From Comamonadaceae bacterium (lineage in GTDB: Bacteria; Pseudomonadota; Gammaproteobacteria; Burkholderiales; Burkholderiaceae_C), in the NCBI GenBank assembly GCA_947483455.1, contig CANKNK010000022.1, positions 1 through 11,313 on the forward strand: a stretch of 11,313 nucleotides of DNA, given 5' to 3'. Shown here piece by piece: positions 1-6,498 of the stretch; the stretch's first letter is position 1, and each line of letters opens with the position of its first letter. The notes under the pieces are model-generated. The model made no database searches. It was not told the DNA's origin and worked only from the letters and a program-made list of their open reading frames with translations. Made by a program: the position numbers and the translations under genes.

Positions 1-2411
1 CCCAAGCGGTTGGGGAAGTTGCGGGTGCTGGTGGACACCACCGTGGCGCCTTCGCGCACCTGGGCCTGGTTGCCCATGCACAGGCTGCAGCCAGGCATTT
101 CGGTGCGGGCACCGGCGGCGCCGAAGTTGGCGTAGTGACCTTCTTTGATCAGCTCGCTCTCGTCCATCTTGGTCGGTGGGGCCACCCACAGCTTGACCGG
201 GATGTCGCGTGTCCCGCCCAACAACTTGGCCGCTGCACGGAAGTGGCCGATGTTGGTCATGCACGAGCCGATGAAGGCTTCGTCGATCTTGGTGCCAGCG
301 ACTTCAGACAAGAACTTGGCGTCGTCCGGGTCGTTGGGGCAGCACAAAATCGGCTCTTTGATCTCGTTCATGTCGATCTCGATGACGTGCGCGTATTCGG
401 CGTCCTTGTCGGCTTCGAGCAGCTTGGGCGCGGCCAACCAGGCTTCGACCTTTTCGATGCGGCGCGCCAGGGTGCGGGCGTCGGCATAACCGTCAGCGAT
501 CATGTTTTTCATGAGTACCACGTTGGACTTGAGGTATTCCTCGACCGGCTCAATGCCCAGCTTGATCGTGCAACCAGCGGCCGAGCGCTCGGCAGACGCG
601 TCGGACAACTCAAACGCTTGCTCGACCTTGAGCTTGGGCAGGCCTTCGATTTCCAAAATGCGGCCCGAGAACTCGTTGATCTTGCCGGACTTGGCCACGG
701 TCAACAGGCCTTGCTTGATGCCGTACAGCGGAATGGCATGCACCAAATCGCGCAATGTCACGCCGGGCTGCATCTCGCCTTTGAAACGCACCAAAACGGA
801 TTCAGGCATGTCCAAAGGCATCACGCCTGTGGCCGCGCCAAACGCCACTAGACCAGAGCCAGCGGGGAAAGAAATACCGATCGGGAAACGGGTGTGCGAG
901 TCGCCACCGGTGCCCACGGTGTCGGGCAACAACAAACGGTTGAGCCAGCTGTGGATCACACCGTCGCCGGGACGCAGGGACACGCCGCCGCGGTTGCTGA
1001 TGAAAGCAGGCAGTTCACGGTGGGTTTTGACGTCCACCGACTTGGGGTAAGCCGCGGTGTGGCAGAACGATTGCATGACCATGTCAGCCGAGAAGCCCAA
1101 GCAAGCCAGGTCTTTCAACTCGTCGCGGGTCATAGGGCCTGTGGTGTCTTGTGAACCCACGGTGGTCATCTTAGGTTCGCAGTAGGTGCCCGGGCGAACG
1201 CCTTGGCCTTCTGGCAAACCGACCGCACGACCGACCATCTTTTGAGCCAACGTGAAACCCGCTTTGGTCGAAGCAGGCACTGTGGGCAGGCGGAACACGG
1301 TCGATGCAGGCAAGCCCAAGAATTCACGCGCCTTGGCGGTCAGGCTGCGGCCGATGATCAGGTTGATACGGCCACCGGCACGCACTTCGTCAAACAGCAC
1401 ATCGCTCTTGAGGTGGAAGGTGGTGACGACTTCTTGACCATTGGGGCCGTTCTTCACGATCTTGCCTTCGTAGGGCAAGACGTCGACCACGTCGCCCATA
1501 TTGAGCGCGGTCACGTCCACTTCGATCGGCAAAGCGCCCGAGTCTTCTTGGGTGTTGAAGAAGATGGGGGCAATCTTGCCGCCCAAGGTCACACCACCGA
1601 AACGTTTGTTCGGCACAAACGGAATGTCTTCGCCAAAGCCCCAGACGATGCTGTTGGTGGCTGATTTGCGTGAGGAACCTGTGCCGACCACGTCGCCGAC
1701 ATATGACACCAAGTTGCCTTTTTTCTTCAGTTCTTCGATCATGGCCATGGGGCCGCGTTTGCCGTCTTCTTCGGGCTTGAAGGGGGCGCCTTCGCGGGTG
1801 TTCTTCAGCATGGCCAGGTAGTGCAAGGGAATGTCAGGCCGGCTCCAGGCATCGGGCGCAGGTGACAGATCATCGGTGTTGGTTTCACCGGGCACCTTGA
1901 AGACGGTGATGGTGATTTTCTTCTCGACTTCAGGACGCGAAGTGAACCACTCAGCCTCAGACCAGCTTTGAATCACGGCCTTGGCGTGCGCATTACCCGC
2001 TTTGGCTTTTTCCGCAACATCGTTGAAGAAGTCGAACATCAGCAAGGTTTTCTTCAAAGCTTGTGCGGCCACAGGAGCCACTTCAGCGTCGTCGAGCAAC
2101 TCGATCAGCGGGTGCACGTTGTAGCCGCCCACCATGGTGCCTAAGAGCTCAGTGGCTTTGCGCTTAGAAATCAAGCCGACTTGGAGTTCGCCGTGGGCCA
2201 CTGCAGCGAGAAACGAGGCTTTCACTTTGGCCGCATCGTCCACGCCCGGCGGCACGCGGTGCGTGAGCATGTCCATCAGGTAATGCGCATCGGCTGCGTT
2301 AGGGGCTTTAATCAGCTCGATCAACTCGGCGGTCTGCTTGGCATCCAGCGGCAAGGGGGGAATGCCCAGTGCGGCGCGTTCGGCAACATGGCTTCGGTAT
2401 GCGTCTAACAT
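1..2411 (-). CDS. acnB: Aconitate hydratase B, 3' end cut off by window edge
   Basis: Converts citrate to isocitrate via cis-aconitate in the cytoplasmic TCA cycle; AcnB enzymes carry a labile [4Fe-4S] cluster. The reading frame is open from the ATG at 2411 to the left edge, giving 803 of the usual roughly 860 residues. The N-terminus ([16 protein letters not shown]) closely matches E. coli AcnB, which begins with a HEAT-like domain followed by the swivelling domain and then the catalytic domains. Visible motifs are [31 protein letters not shown] (GDSH at about residues 503-506), [13 protein letters not shown] (Cys717) and [10 protein letters not shown] (Cys775, Cys778); the three cysteines are the expected cluster ligands. 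A strong Shine-Dalgarno AAGGAG (2425-2420) lies 8 bases upstream of the ATG. It is the third gene of the mdh arm, 20 bases after the citrate-lyase-like gene, so co-transcription is likely. No frameshift was seen. The identification is secure; only the C-terminal end is missing. Confidence 0.97.
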   Translation of the reverse strand, partial: MLDAYRSHVAERAALGIPPLPLDAKQTAELIELIKAPNAADAHYLMDMLTHRVPPGVDDAAKVKASFLAAVAHGELQVGLISKRKATELLGTMVGGYNVHPLIELLDDAEVAPVAAQALKKTLLMFDFFNDVAEKAKAGNAHAKAVIQSWSEAEWFTSRPEVEKKITITVFKVPGETNTDDLSPAPDAWSRPDIPLHYLAMLKNTREGAPFKPEEDGKRGPMAMIEELKKKGNLVSYVGDVVGTGSSRKSATNSIVWGFGEDIPFVPNKRFGGVTLGGKIAPIFFNTQEDSGALPIEVDVTALNMGDVVDVLPYEGKIVKNGPNGQEVVTTFHLKSDVLFDEVRAGGRINLIIGRSLTAKAREFLGLPASTVFRLPTVPASTKAGFTLAQKMVGRAVGLPEGQGVRPGTYCEPKMTTVGSQDTTGPMTRDELKDLACLGFSADMVMQSFCHTAAYPKSVDVKTHRELPAFISNRGGVSLRPGDGVIHSWLNRLLLPDTVGTGGDSHTRFPIGISFPAGSGLVAFGAATGVMPLDMPESVLVRFKGEMQPGVTLRDLVHAIPLYGIKQGLLTVAKSGKINEFSGRILEIEGLPKLKVEQAFELSDASAERSAAGCTIKLGIEPVEEYLKSNVVLMKNMIADGYADARTLARRIEKVEAWLAAPKLLEADKDAEYAHVIEIDMNEIKEPILCCPNDPDDAKFLSEVAGTKIDEAFIGSCMTNIGHFRAAAKLLGGTRDIPVKLWVAPPTKMDESELIKEGHYANFGAAGARTEMPGCSLCMGNQAQVREGATVVSTSTRNFPNRL

Positions 2412-2431
2412 GTAAATTACTCCTTCTTGAA

Positions 2432-3451
2432 TCAAACAAAATAATGGCGCACCGGCAACGGCAAAGCCTGTGCGGTGCGGTGGGCGCGTTCGAGCACCTG
2501 CCAAAAATAACGGTAGCTGGCGCGGTCGTGTAAGCGGCCATCGACGGCGATGGGGGCCCAATCCTGCTGCGCAGCAGCGTGGACTATGGCAGCGGCCTGC
2601 TCGACCTCGTCGTCGGTGGGGGCAAAACCGCGCAAGATGGGGCGTATCTGGTCCGGGTGAATACTCCACATGCGCATGAAACCAAAGGCTTGCGCCGCCT
2701 GACGCGCCGCTGCTTCTATCGCCACGGTGTCGCGCAACTCGGTGACCACGCAATGCGAAGGCACTTTGCCATGCGCATGGCAGGCGCTGGCAATTTCCAT
2801 TTTGGCGCGCAACACCAATGGGTGGTGAAACTGGTCCAATGCTGCGCCCGGCCCGCCCAGCGCCATGGCCGAGGCCGGGATGGCGCCACCATGGGCGGAG
2901 ACAAAATCCATCAATCCAAAACTGATGGATTGCACGCGCGGGTGTGCGGCGATATCGAACACCTGGTGCACTGCAGCAGGCGACTCGATCAACACATGGA
3001 CCGGCAAGCGAATGGCCTCGGCCTGTGAATCGATATGAGCCAGAGCCTGATCCACCTGCGCACGAGACTCCACTTTGGGCAGCATGACAAAGGCCAATTG
3101 CGCGGCAGCGCCGCCCACGATAGTTTGCACATCTAAAGCAAAGGCAGCGTGGTCAACCGGGTGCAGCCGCACGCCGATACGCACCTTTGGGCCATGGTCT
3201 GCGTCCGCACTTTGAAACTCGTGCAACAAATCCGTCACCGTTCGAGCTTGTTCCAACTCGGCGCCAGTGGCCGCGCCGTCTTCGCAGTCTAGCGTCACGT
3301 CAAACAGGCAAGCGCCCATCTCGTGTGTGAGTTGGGCTTGCAATTGCAAACTCTTGCGCATACGCGCAGGCGCCCCGCTGTAGTGGTCGCACACCGGCAA
3401 GGCCTGCATGCCGGCCTGTGGACCTAAGAGGATGTGGCGGGGGTGGGACAT
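2432..3451 (-). CDS. HpcH/HpaI aldolase / citrate lyase beta-like protein (orphan CoA-ester lyase family)
   Basis: A 339-residue protein of the HpcH/HpaI aldolase/CitE superfamily, whose members cleave or form C-C bonds of acyl-CoA or keto-acid substrates using a divalent metal. Family landmarks are [11 protein letters not shown] (residues 50-60), VRIGVRLHP (90-98, Arg95 in the usual VRxN position), FVMLPKVES (121-129), VLIESPAAV (153-161, Glu156), SFGLMDF (177-183, Asp182) and SIHPDQI (263-269). It departs from typical CitE: the N-terminal RSxLxVPG-like motif is absent, the VRxN asparagine is not present, and [12 protein letters not shown] follows Asp182 where many relatives carry further acidic residues. 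No citD or citF partner is nearby, so it is not a citrate lyase complex subunit. It lies between mdh and acnB, 54 and 20 bases away, which suggests a job tied to C4/C6 acids, but the substrate is unknown. The ATG at 3451 is the only plausible start; its Shine-Dalgarno is weak. Family certain, function not. Confidence 0.85.
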   Translation of the reverse strand: MSHPRHILLGPQAGMQALPVCDHYSGAPARMRKSLQLQAQLTHEMGACLFDVTLDCEDGAATGAELEQARTVTDLLHEFQSADADHGPKVRIGVRLHPVDHAAFALDVQTIVGGAAAQLAFVMLPKVESRAQVDQALAHIDSQAEAIRLPVHVLIESPAAVHQVFDIAAHPRVQSISFGLMDFVSAHGGAIPASAMALGGPGAALDQFHHPLVLRAKMEIASACHAHGKVPSHCVVTELRDTVAIEAAARQAAQAFGFMRMWSIHPDQIRPILRGFAPTDDEVEQAAAIVHAAAQQDWAPIAVDGRLHDRASYRYFWQVLERAHRTAQALPLPVRHYFV

Positions 3452-3505
3452 CGTCCATGCACGCGGCTGGACGCACCATAAGGGGCGTACCAGCGCGTAG
3501 CTGGC

Positions 3506-4492
3506 TTACAGCAAATGGGCTACGCCGGCTTGCTCGTCCTGCAATTCTTTGAGCGTTTTGTTGATGCACTCTTGGCTGAAGGCATCCACCGGCAGGTCTT
3601 GCACCACTGTGTACTCGCCGCCTTCACAGGTCACTGCAAAACCAAACATAGTGTCTTTGGGAATGCCGTATTGGCCATCAGAAGGAATGCCCATAGTCAC
3701 CCATTTACCATTCGTGCCCAGCGCCCAATCACGCATGTGGTCGATGGCGGCATTGGCGGCTGAGGCGGCAGAAGACACACCGCGTGCGGCGATGATGGCT
3801 GCGCCGCGCTTGCCCACGGTAGGCAAAAAGGTGTTGGCATTCCAGTCATGGTCATTGATCATGTCCTTGACACTCTGGCCAGCCACTTTGGCAAAACGGT
3901 AGTCGGCGTACATCGTGGGCGAATGGTTACCCCAGACCACCATGTTGTCGATATCGGCCACGGCTTTGCCGGTTTTGGCTGCCAACTGGCTGAGCGCACG
4001 GTTGTGGTCCAGACGCAGCATGGCGGTGAAGTTTTTGCGCGGCAAGTCGGGGGCGCTTTTCATGGCAATGTAGGCATTGGTATTGGCCGGGTTACCCACT
4101 ACCAGTACGCGCACATCGCGGCTTGCCACGGCATTGAGCGCTTTGCCTTGTGCAGTAAAGATTTCGGCATTGACGGCCAGTAACTCTGCGCGCTCCATAC
4201 CGGGGCCGCGCGGACGCGAACCGATCAACAGTGCGTAATCCACATCTTTAAAAGCCGTCATGGGGTCGCTATGCGCCTCCATACCGGCGAGCAGCGGGAA
4301 GGCGCAATCTTCCAGTTCCATCATCACGCCCTGCAGGGCTTGTTGGGCTTTTTCCATGGGGACTTCCAGCAGGCTGAGCACCACAGGCTGGTCTTTGCCC
4401 AGCATTTCGCCCGAGGCAATGCGAAACAAAACGGCGTATCCAATTTGGCCTGCGGCACCAGTGACTGCGACGCGAACGGGCTTCTTGCTCAT
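3506..4492 (-). CDS. mdh: Malate dehydrogenase (NAD-dependent), 328 aa
   Basis: Oxidises malate to oxaloacetate with NAD in the cytoplasm, closing the TCA cycle. The 328-residue length is standard for betaproteobacterial MDH. The sequence shows a Rossmann glycine motif TGAAGQIG (11-18), an acidic residue at the end of strand 2 (LLEVP, Glu43) consistent with NAD rather than NADP, the mobile loop [11 protein letters not shown] with substrate-binding arginines (Arg95, Arg101), GNPANTNA (133-140), the proton-relay segment LRLDHNRA (Asp162, Arg165) and the catalytic histidine in WGNHSP (His190). The start is the ATG at 4492 ([10 protein letters not shown]), with CTGGAG five bases upstream. An in-frame ATG at 4609 would add 39 unconserved residues but lies inside the -35 box, so it is rejected. 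First gene of the leftward mdh, citrate-lyase-like, acnB set, and divergent from the GntR regulator, which probably controls it. Confidence 0.97.
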   Translation of the reverse strand: MSKKPVRVAVTGAAGQIGYAVLFRIASGEMLGKDQPVVLSLLEVPMEKAQQALQGVMMELEDCAFPLLAGMEAHSDPMTAFKDVDYALLIGSRPRGPGMERAELLAVNAEIFTAQGKALNAVASRDVRVLVVGNPANTNAYIAMKSAPDLPRKNFTAMLRLDHNRALSQLAAKTGKAVADIDNMVVWGNHSPTMYADYRFAKVAGQSVKDMINDHDWNANTFLPTVGKRGAAIIAARGVSSAASAANAAIDHMRDWALGTNGKWVTMGIPSDGQYGIPKDTMFGFAVTCEGGEYTVVQDLPVDAFSQECINKTLKELQDEQAGVAHLL

Positions 4493-4512
4493 AAAAACTC
4501 CAGAAAGTGGTG

Positions 4513-4559
4513 AAAAAGCGGCGGGGCGAGTACTTTTTGCTCGCTTTGGGCACGAGCAA
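4513..4559 (-). promoter_or_regulatory. Structured segment in the mdh 5' leader
   Basis: Within the predicted mdh leader, the mRNA reads TTGCTCG, then 9 bases, then CGAGCAA (4559-4537), a perfect 7-bp stem. It is followed by AAAAAG (4538-4533) and CTTTTT (4518-4513), which can pair across a 14-base GC-rich loop. The two stems share two bases and so compete slightly. No known riboswitch pattern is recognised. Whether it has a function is unknown. Confidence 0.4.
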
Positions 4560-4580
4560 GCGCGTGCGACAACGGCTAGG

Positions 4581-4609
4581 AGTTTACCCTGATTGACCAT
4601 GGGGGTCAA
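4581..4609 (-). promoter_or_regulatory. Candidate sigma70 promoter of mdh
   Basis: On the minus strand, TTGACC (4609-4604) is followed after exactly 17 bases by TAAACT (4586-4581). This is close to the sigma70 consensus (TTGACA, 17, TATAAT). Transcription would begin near 4574, giving an mdh leader of about 82 bases. Assigned by eye. Confidence 0.7.
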
Positions 4610-4622
4610 GATGTCTTATGTC
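4593..4622 (+). promoter_or_regulatory. Tentative gntR promoter
   Basis: A plus-strand TTGACC (4593-4598) is followed after 18 bases by TATGTC (4617-4622), a weak -10. TATGAT (4633-4638) is a better -10 box but has no matching -35. TTGACC occurs on both strands here as an inverted repeat (TTGACC, five bases, GGTCAA), so the mdh and gntR -35 elements would face each other across five bases. The palindromic operator overlaps either -10 choice. Confidence 0.3.
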
Positions 4623-4635
4623 TTATATAAGATAT
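4611..4635. promoter_or_regulatory. Candidate GntR operator: perfect palindrome with duplicated left half
   Basis: TCTTATATAAGA (4621-4632) is a perfect 12-bp palindrome. Skipping one mismatched pair, it extends to an 18-bp dyad at 4618-4635. The left half is tandemly duplicated: the heptamer ATGTCTT occurs at 4611-4617 and again at 4618-4624. AT-rich dyads of this size between divergent promoters are typical operators for dimeric GntR-family regulators, and the adjacent gene encodes one. Relative to the predicted mdh start it spans about -47 to -58, just upstream of the -35 box. On the other strand it would cover the -10 region of gntR, so autoregulation is plausible. Binding is inferred, not shown. 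Confidence 0.65.
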
Positions 4636-4686
4636 GATTGCGCTCGGCAGCAGTCGCCCCGCCTGCACCCCGTTTGAACCACTTCC

Positions 4687-5505
4687 ATGCACATGGCCCG
4701 CACTTCTAGCAACGACCCGCCCGCAGGGCAATCGCTCACCGACGTACTGGCCGGGCCGGCTTTGACACCGGGGACGGGCACGCCTGCGTTTAGCCCGCTG
4801 TACCAGCAAATTAAAGGCTTGCTGCTGCAAAGCCTGCAATCGGGCGAGTGGAAATCGGGCGCAGCCATTCCCAGTGAACTGGACCTTGCTGCGCGCTACC
4901 GCGTGAGCCAAGGGACGGTGCGCAAGGCGATTGACGAGCTGGCCGTGGAAAACCTGCTGGTGAGGCGCCAAGGCAAAGGCACTTTTGTTGCCACCCATTC
5001 GGAACAACAAGTGCAGTACCGTTTTTTGAACCTGGTACCGGAAAGCGGCGATCGGGCTAGCGAAGGGCCAGCACAGCGCACCATCATCGACTGCAAGCGG
5101 CTGCGTGCCAGCGCCGACGTAGCGCGTGGCCTGACGATCCGTTCGGGCGACGCCGTGCTCCAGGTGCGCCGGGTGCTGGCTTTTGGCGGCGTCGCCACGA
5201 TTTTGGAAGACCTGTGGCTGCCCGCTGGCCCCTTCAAAGGTCTGACCGCTGAGCGCTTGCGCAGCTACGACGGCCCCATGTATGCCTTGTTTGAAGCCGA
5301 ATTCGGCGTGCGTATGGTGCGTGCCGAAGAAAAAATCCGCGCCGTGTTACCCGATGAACAGCAATGCAGCTTGCTGGCTGTCCCTACCGGGACACCGCTA
5401 CTCAGTGTGGAGCGGCTGGCCTACACCTACAAGGACACGCCCATGGAGCTGCGCCATGGCCTTTACCTCACGGACAAGCACTTTTACCGCAATGAACTGC
5501 ACTGA
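4687..5505 (+). CDS. GntR-family transcriptional regulator, HutC/UTRA type
   Basis: A 272-residue DNA-binding regulator. After a proline-rich, probably disordered first 35 residues comes the GntR winged helix-turn-helix (about 37-103): SPLYQQIKGLLL, then IPSELDLAARYRVSQGTVRKA as the helix-turn-helix with recognition helix around 73-85, and the wing RRQGKGTFVA. Residues about 110-268 form a UTRA ligand-binding domain (LEDLWLPAGPF, LFEAEFGV, LLSVERLAYTYKDTPMELRH), the fold that binds small metabolites in HutC-type members. It diverges from mdh and lies 126 bases before sdhC, so TCA genes on both sides are its likely targets; the effector is unknown but a TCA-linked acid would make sense. The start is uncertain: ATG codons at 4687 and 4693 are both possible and neither has a good Shine-Dalgarno. 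Family assignment secure; regulon inferred. Confidence 0.92.
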   Translation: MHMARTSSNDPPAGQSLTDVLAGPALTPGTGTPAFSPLYQQIKGLLLQSLQSGEWKSGAAIPSELDLAARYRVSQGTVRKAIDELAVENLLVRRQGKGTFVATHSEQQVQYRFLNLVPESGDRASEGPAQRTIIDCKRLRASADVARGLTIRSGDAVLQVRRVLAFGGVATILEDLWLPAGPFKGLTAERLRSYDGPMYALFEAEFGVRMVRAEEKIRAVLPDEQQCSLLAVPTGTPLLSVERLAYTYKDTPMELRHGLYLTDKHFYRNELH

Positions 5506-5540
5506 AATAAATGCCCTCGATGCCGCAGCCTGCAAGCACA

Positions 5541-5568
5541 CTGTCAGATTGGTGCAGTGCAATAGAAT
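5541..5568 (+). promoter_or_regulatory. Candidate promoter of the sdh-gltA operon
   Basis: CTGTCA (5541-5546; 4 of 6 to consensus) is followed after 16 bases by TAGAAT (5563-5568; 5 of 6). Transcription would begin near 5575, giving a leader of about 57 bases to the sdhC ATG. A small inverted repeat (TGCA, G, TGCA at 5553-5561) sits in the spacer. No terminator is visible between gntR and sdhC, so read-through from gntR is also possible. Confidence 0.5.
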
Positions 5569-5631
5569 TTGTCAGCGCTGAAGTCCTACCCTGCAATTTC
5601 GTGCCCCGCTTTACCCCAGGAACCACCATCC

Positions 5632-6075
5632 ATGTCTGCGCCAGCCCCTTCTGAACGCCCCCCCCGGCCTGAATTTCGCAACATCCATGCGATCAGGGAT
5701 TTGCCCAGCTATCGCCTGCCGCTGGCAGGCATCGTGTCCATCCTGCACCGTATCAGCGGCGCGCTGATGTTTTTGCTGATGCCCTTCATCATCTGGATGT
5801 TTGACACCTCGATTTCCTCTGAAATTTCATTTGCGCGCTTCAAAAGTGTTTTTAACCAGGGCGCGGGCCCTTTGCCCGCTTGGTTCGTTAAATTGGTGGT
5901 CTTGGCGCTGATTTGGGCATTTTTGCACCACCTGATTGCCGGTATTCGCCATTTGTGGATGGATATGCGCCATGCGGTAAGTAAAGAGTTTGGTAAGTCT
6001 TCGGCCATCTGGACGCTGACGCTGAGCATGGGTTTGACGCTTGCTTTGGGCGCCAAACTGTTCGGTCTGTACTAA
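5632..6075 (+). CDS. sdhC: Succinate dehydrogenase cytochrome b556 subunit
   Basis: Membrane subunit of complex II, which with SdhD anchors SdhA and SdhB, holds heme b and forms the ubiquinone site. 147 residues with three predicted membrane helices (about 34-57, 84-104, 126-146). The family motif SILHRISGALMF (36-47) supplies conserved Ser, His and Arg near the quinone pocket. HLIAGIRHLWMD (100-111) matches the E. coli segment carrying the heme-ligand histidine, making His100 the probable axial ligand. The chosen ATG at 5632 has an AGGA ten bases upstream. A TTG at 5569 would add 21 unconserved residues and abuts the -10 box, so it is rejected. A run of eight C (5658-5665) lies in codons 9-12, but the frame is intact. 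First gene of sdhCDAB-sdhE-gltA. Confidence 0.95.
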   Translation: MSAPAPSERPPRPEFRNIHAIRDLPSYRLPLAGIVSILHRISGALMFLLMPFIIWMFDTSISSEISFARFKSVFNQGAGPLPAWFVKLVVLALIWAFLHHLIAGIRHLWMDMRHAVSKEFGKSSAIWTLTLSMGLTLALGAKLFGLY

Positions 6076-6107
6076 ACGTTAGCAGCGACTGATAAGGGAA
6101 TCACTTT

Positions 6108-6473
6108 ATGGCAGTAAATTTCGGATCCAGACGCATCGTCACCGGTGCGCACTATGGCCTGCGCGACTGGCTGGCCCAGCGGGTCACCGCTTTGCTGATG
6201 GCGCTCTTTACCTTGCTGATCGTATTGCGACTGGTTTTTTCGCGCGGCCCGGTGGGCTATGAGCTCTGGGCCGGCATTTTTTCCGCCCAGTGGATGAAGA
6301 CCCTGACCTTCACCGTCATCCTGGCCTTGCTGTACCACGCTTGGGTCGGTATGCGTGATATCTGGATGGACTACATCAAACCGGTCGGCCTGCGCCTGGC
6401 ATTGCAAGTGTTTTCTATCGTCTGGTTGGTCGGCTGTGCCGGTTGGGCTATCCAGGTGCTGTGGCGCGTCTGA
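6108..6473 (+). CDS. sdhD: Succinate dehydrogenase membrane anchor subunit
   Basis: Second membrane anchor of complex II, 121 residues with three predicted helices (about 24-44, 62-82, 96-118). LLYHAWVGMRDIWMDYIKP (74-92) aligns with the E. coli SdhD segment that provides the second heme ligand and the quinone-site pair. By that alignment His77 corresponds to E. coli His71, and Asp88-Tyr89 to Asp82-Tyr83. The N-terminal VTGAHYGLRDWLAQRVTAL is typical of the proteobacterial family. An AAGGGA Shine-Dalgarno (6094-6099) sits 8 bases before the ATG. It follows sdhC by 32 bases and precedes sdhA by 25, in the canonical C-D-A-B order. Confidence 0.95.
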   Translation: MAVNFGSRRIVTGAHYGLRDWLAQRVTALLMALFTLLIVLRLVFSRGPVGYELWAGIFSAQWMKTLTFTVILALLYHAWVGMRDIWMDYIKPVGLRLALQVFSIVWLVGCAGWAIQVLWRV

Positions 6474-6498
6474 AGTCCAATTATTGAGAAGTTAATTC

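Noticed and set aside
135..851. A 238-codon plus-strand open frame over acnB, and others at 502-1050 and 1203-1664
   Set aside because: All lie antisense to a continuous, strongly conserved aconitase B frame.
3490..3504. Hairpin CCAGC, five bases, GCTGG just after the mdh stop as a terminator
   Set aside because: The stem is short and no T-run follows it in the direction of mdh transcription. The gap to the next gene is only 54 bases, so read-through is more likely.
4490..4609. N-terminal extension of mdh from the ATG at 4609
   Set aside because: The added 39 residues do not resemble MDH, and the start falls inside the predicted -35 box. The ATG at 4492 has a good Shine-Dalgarno and gives the family length.
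5569..5631. TTG start for a longer sdhC
   Set aside because: It directly abuts the predicted -10 box and adds unconserved residues; the ATG at 5632 has an AGGA at proper spacing.
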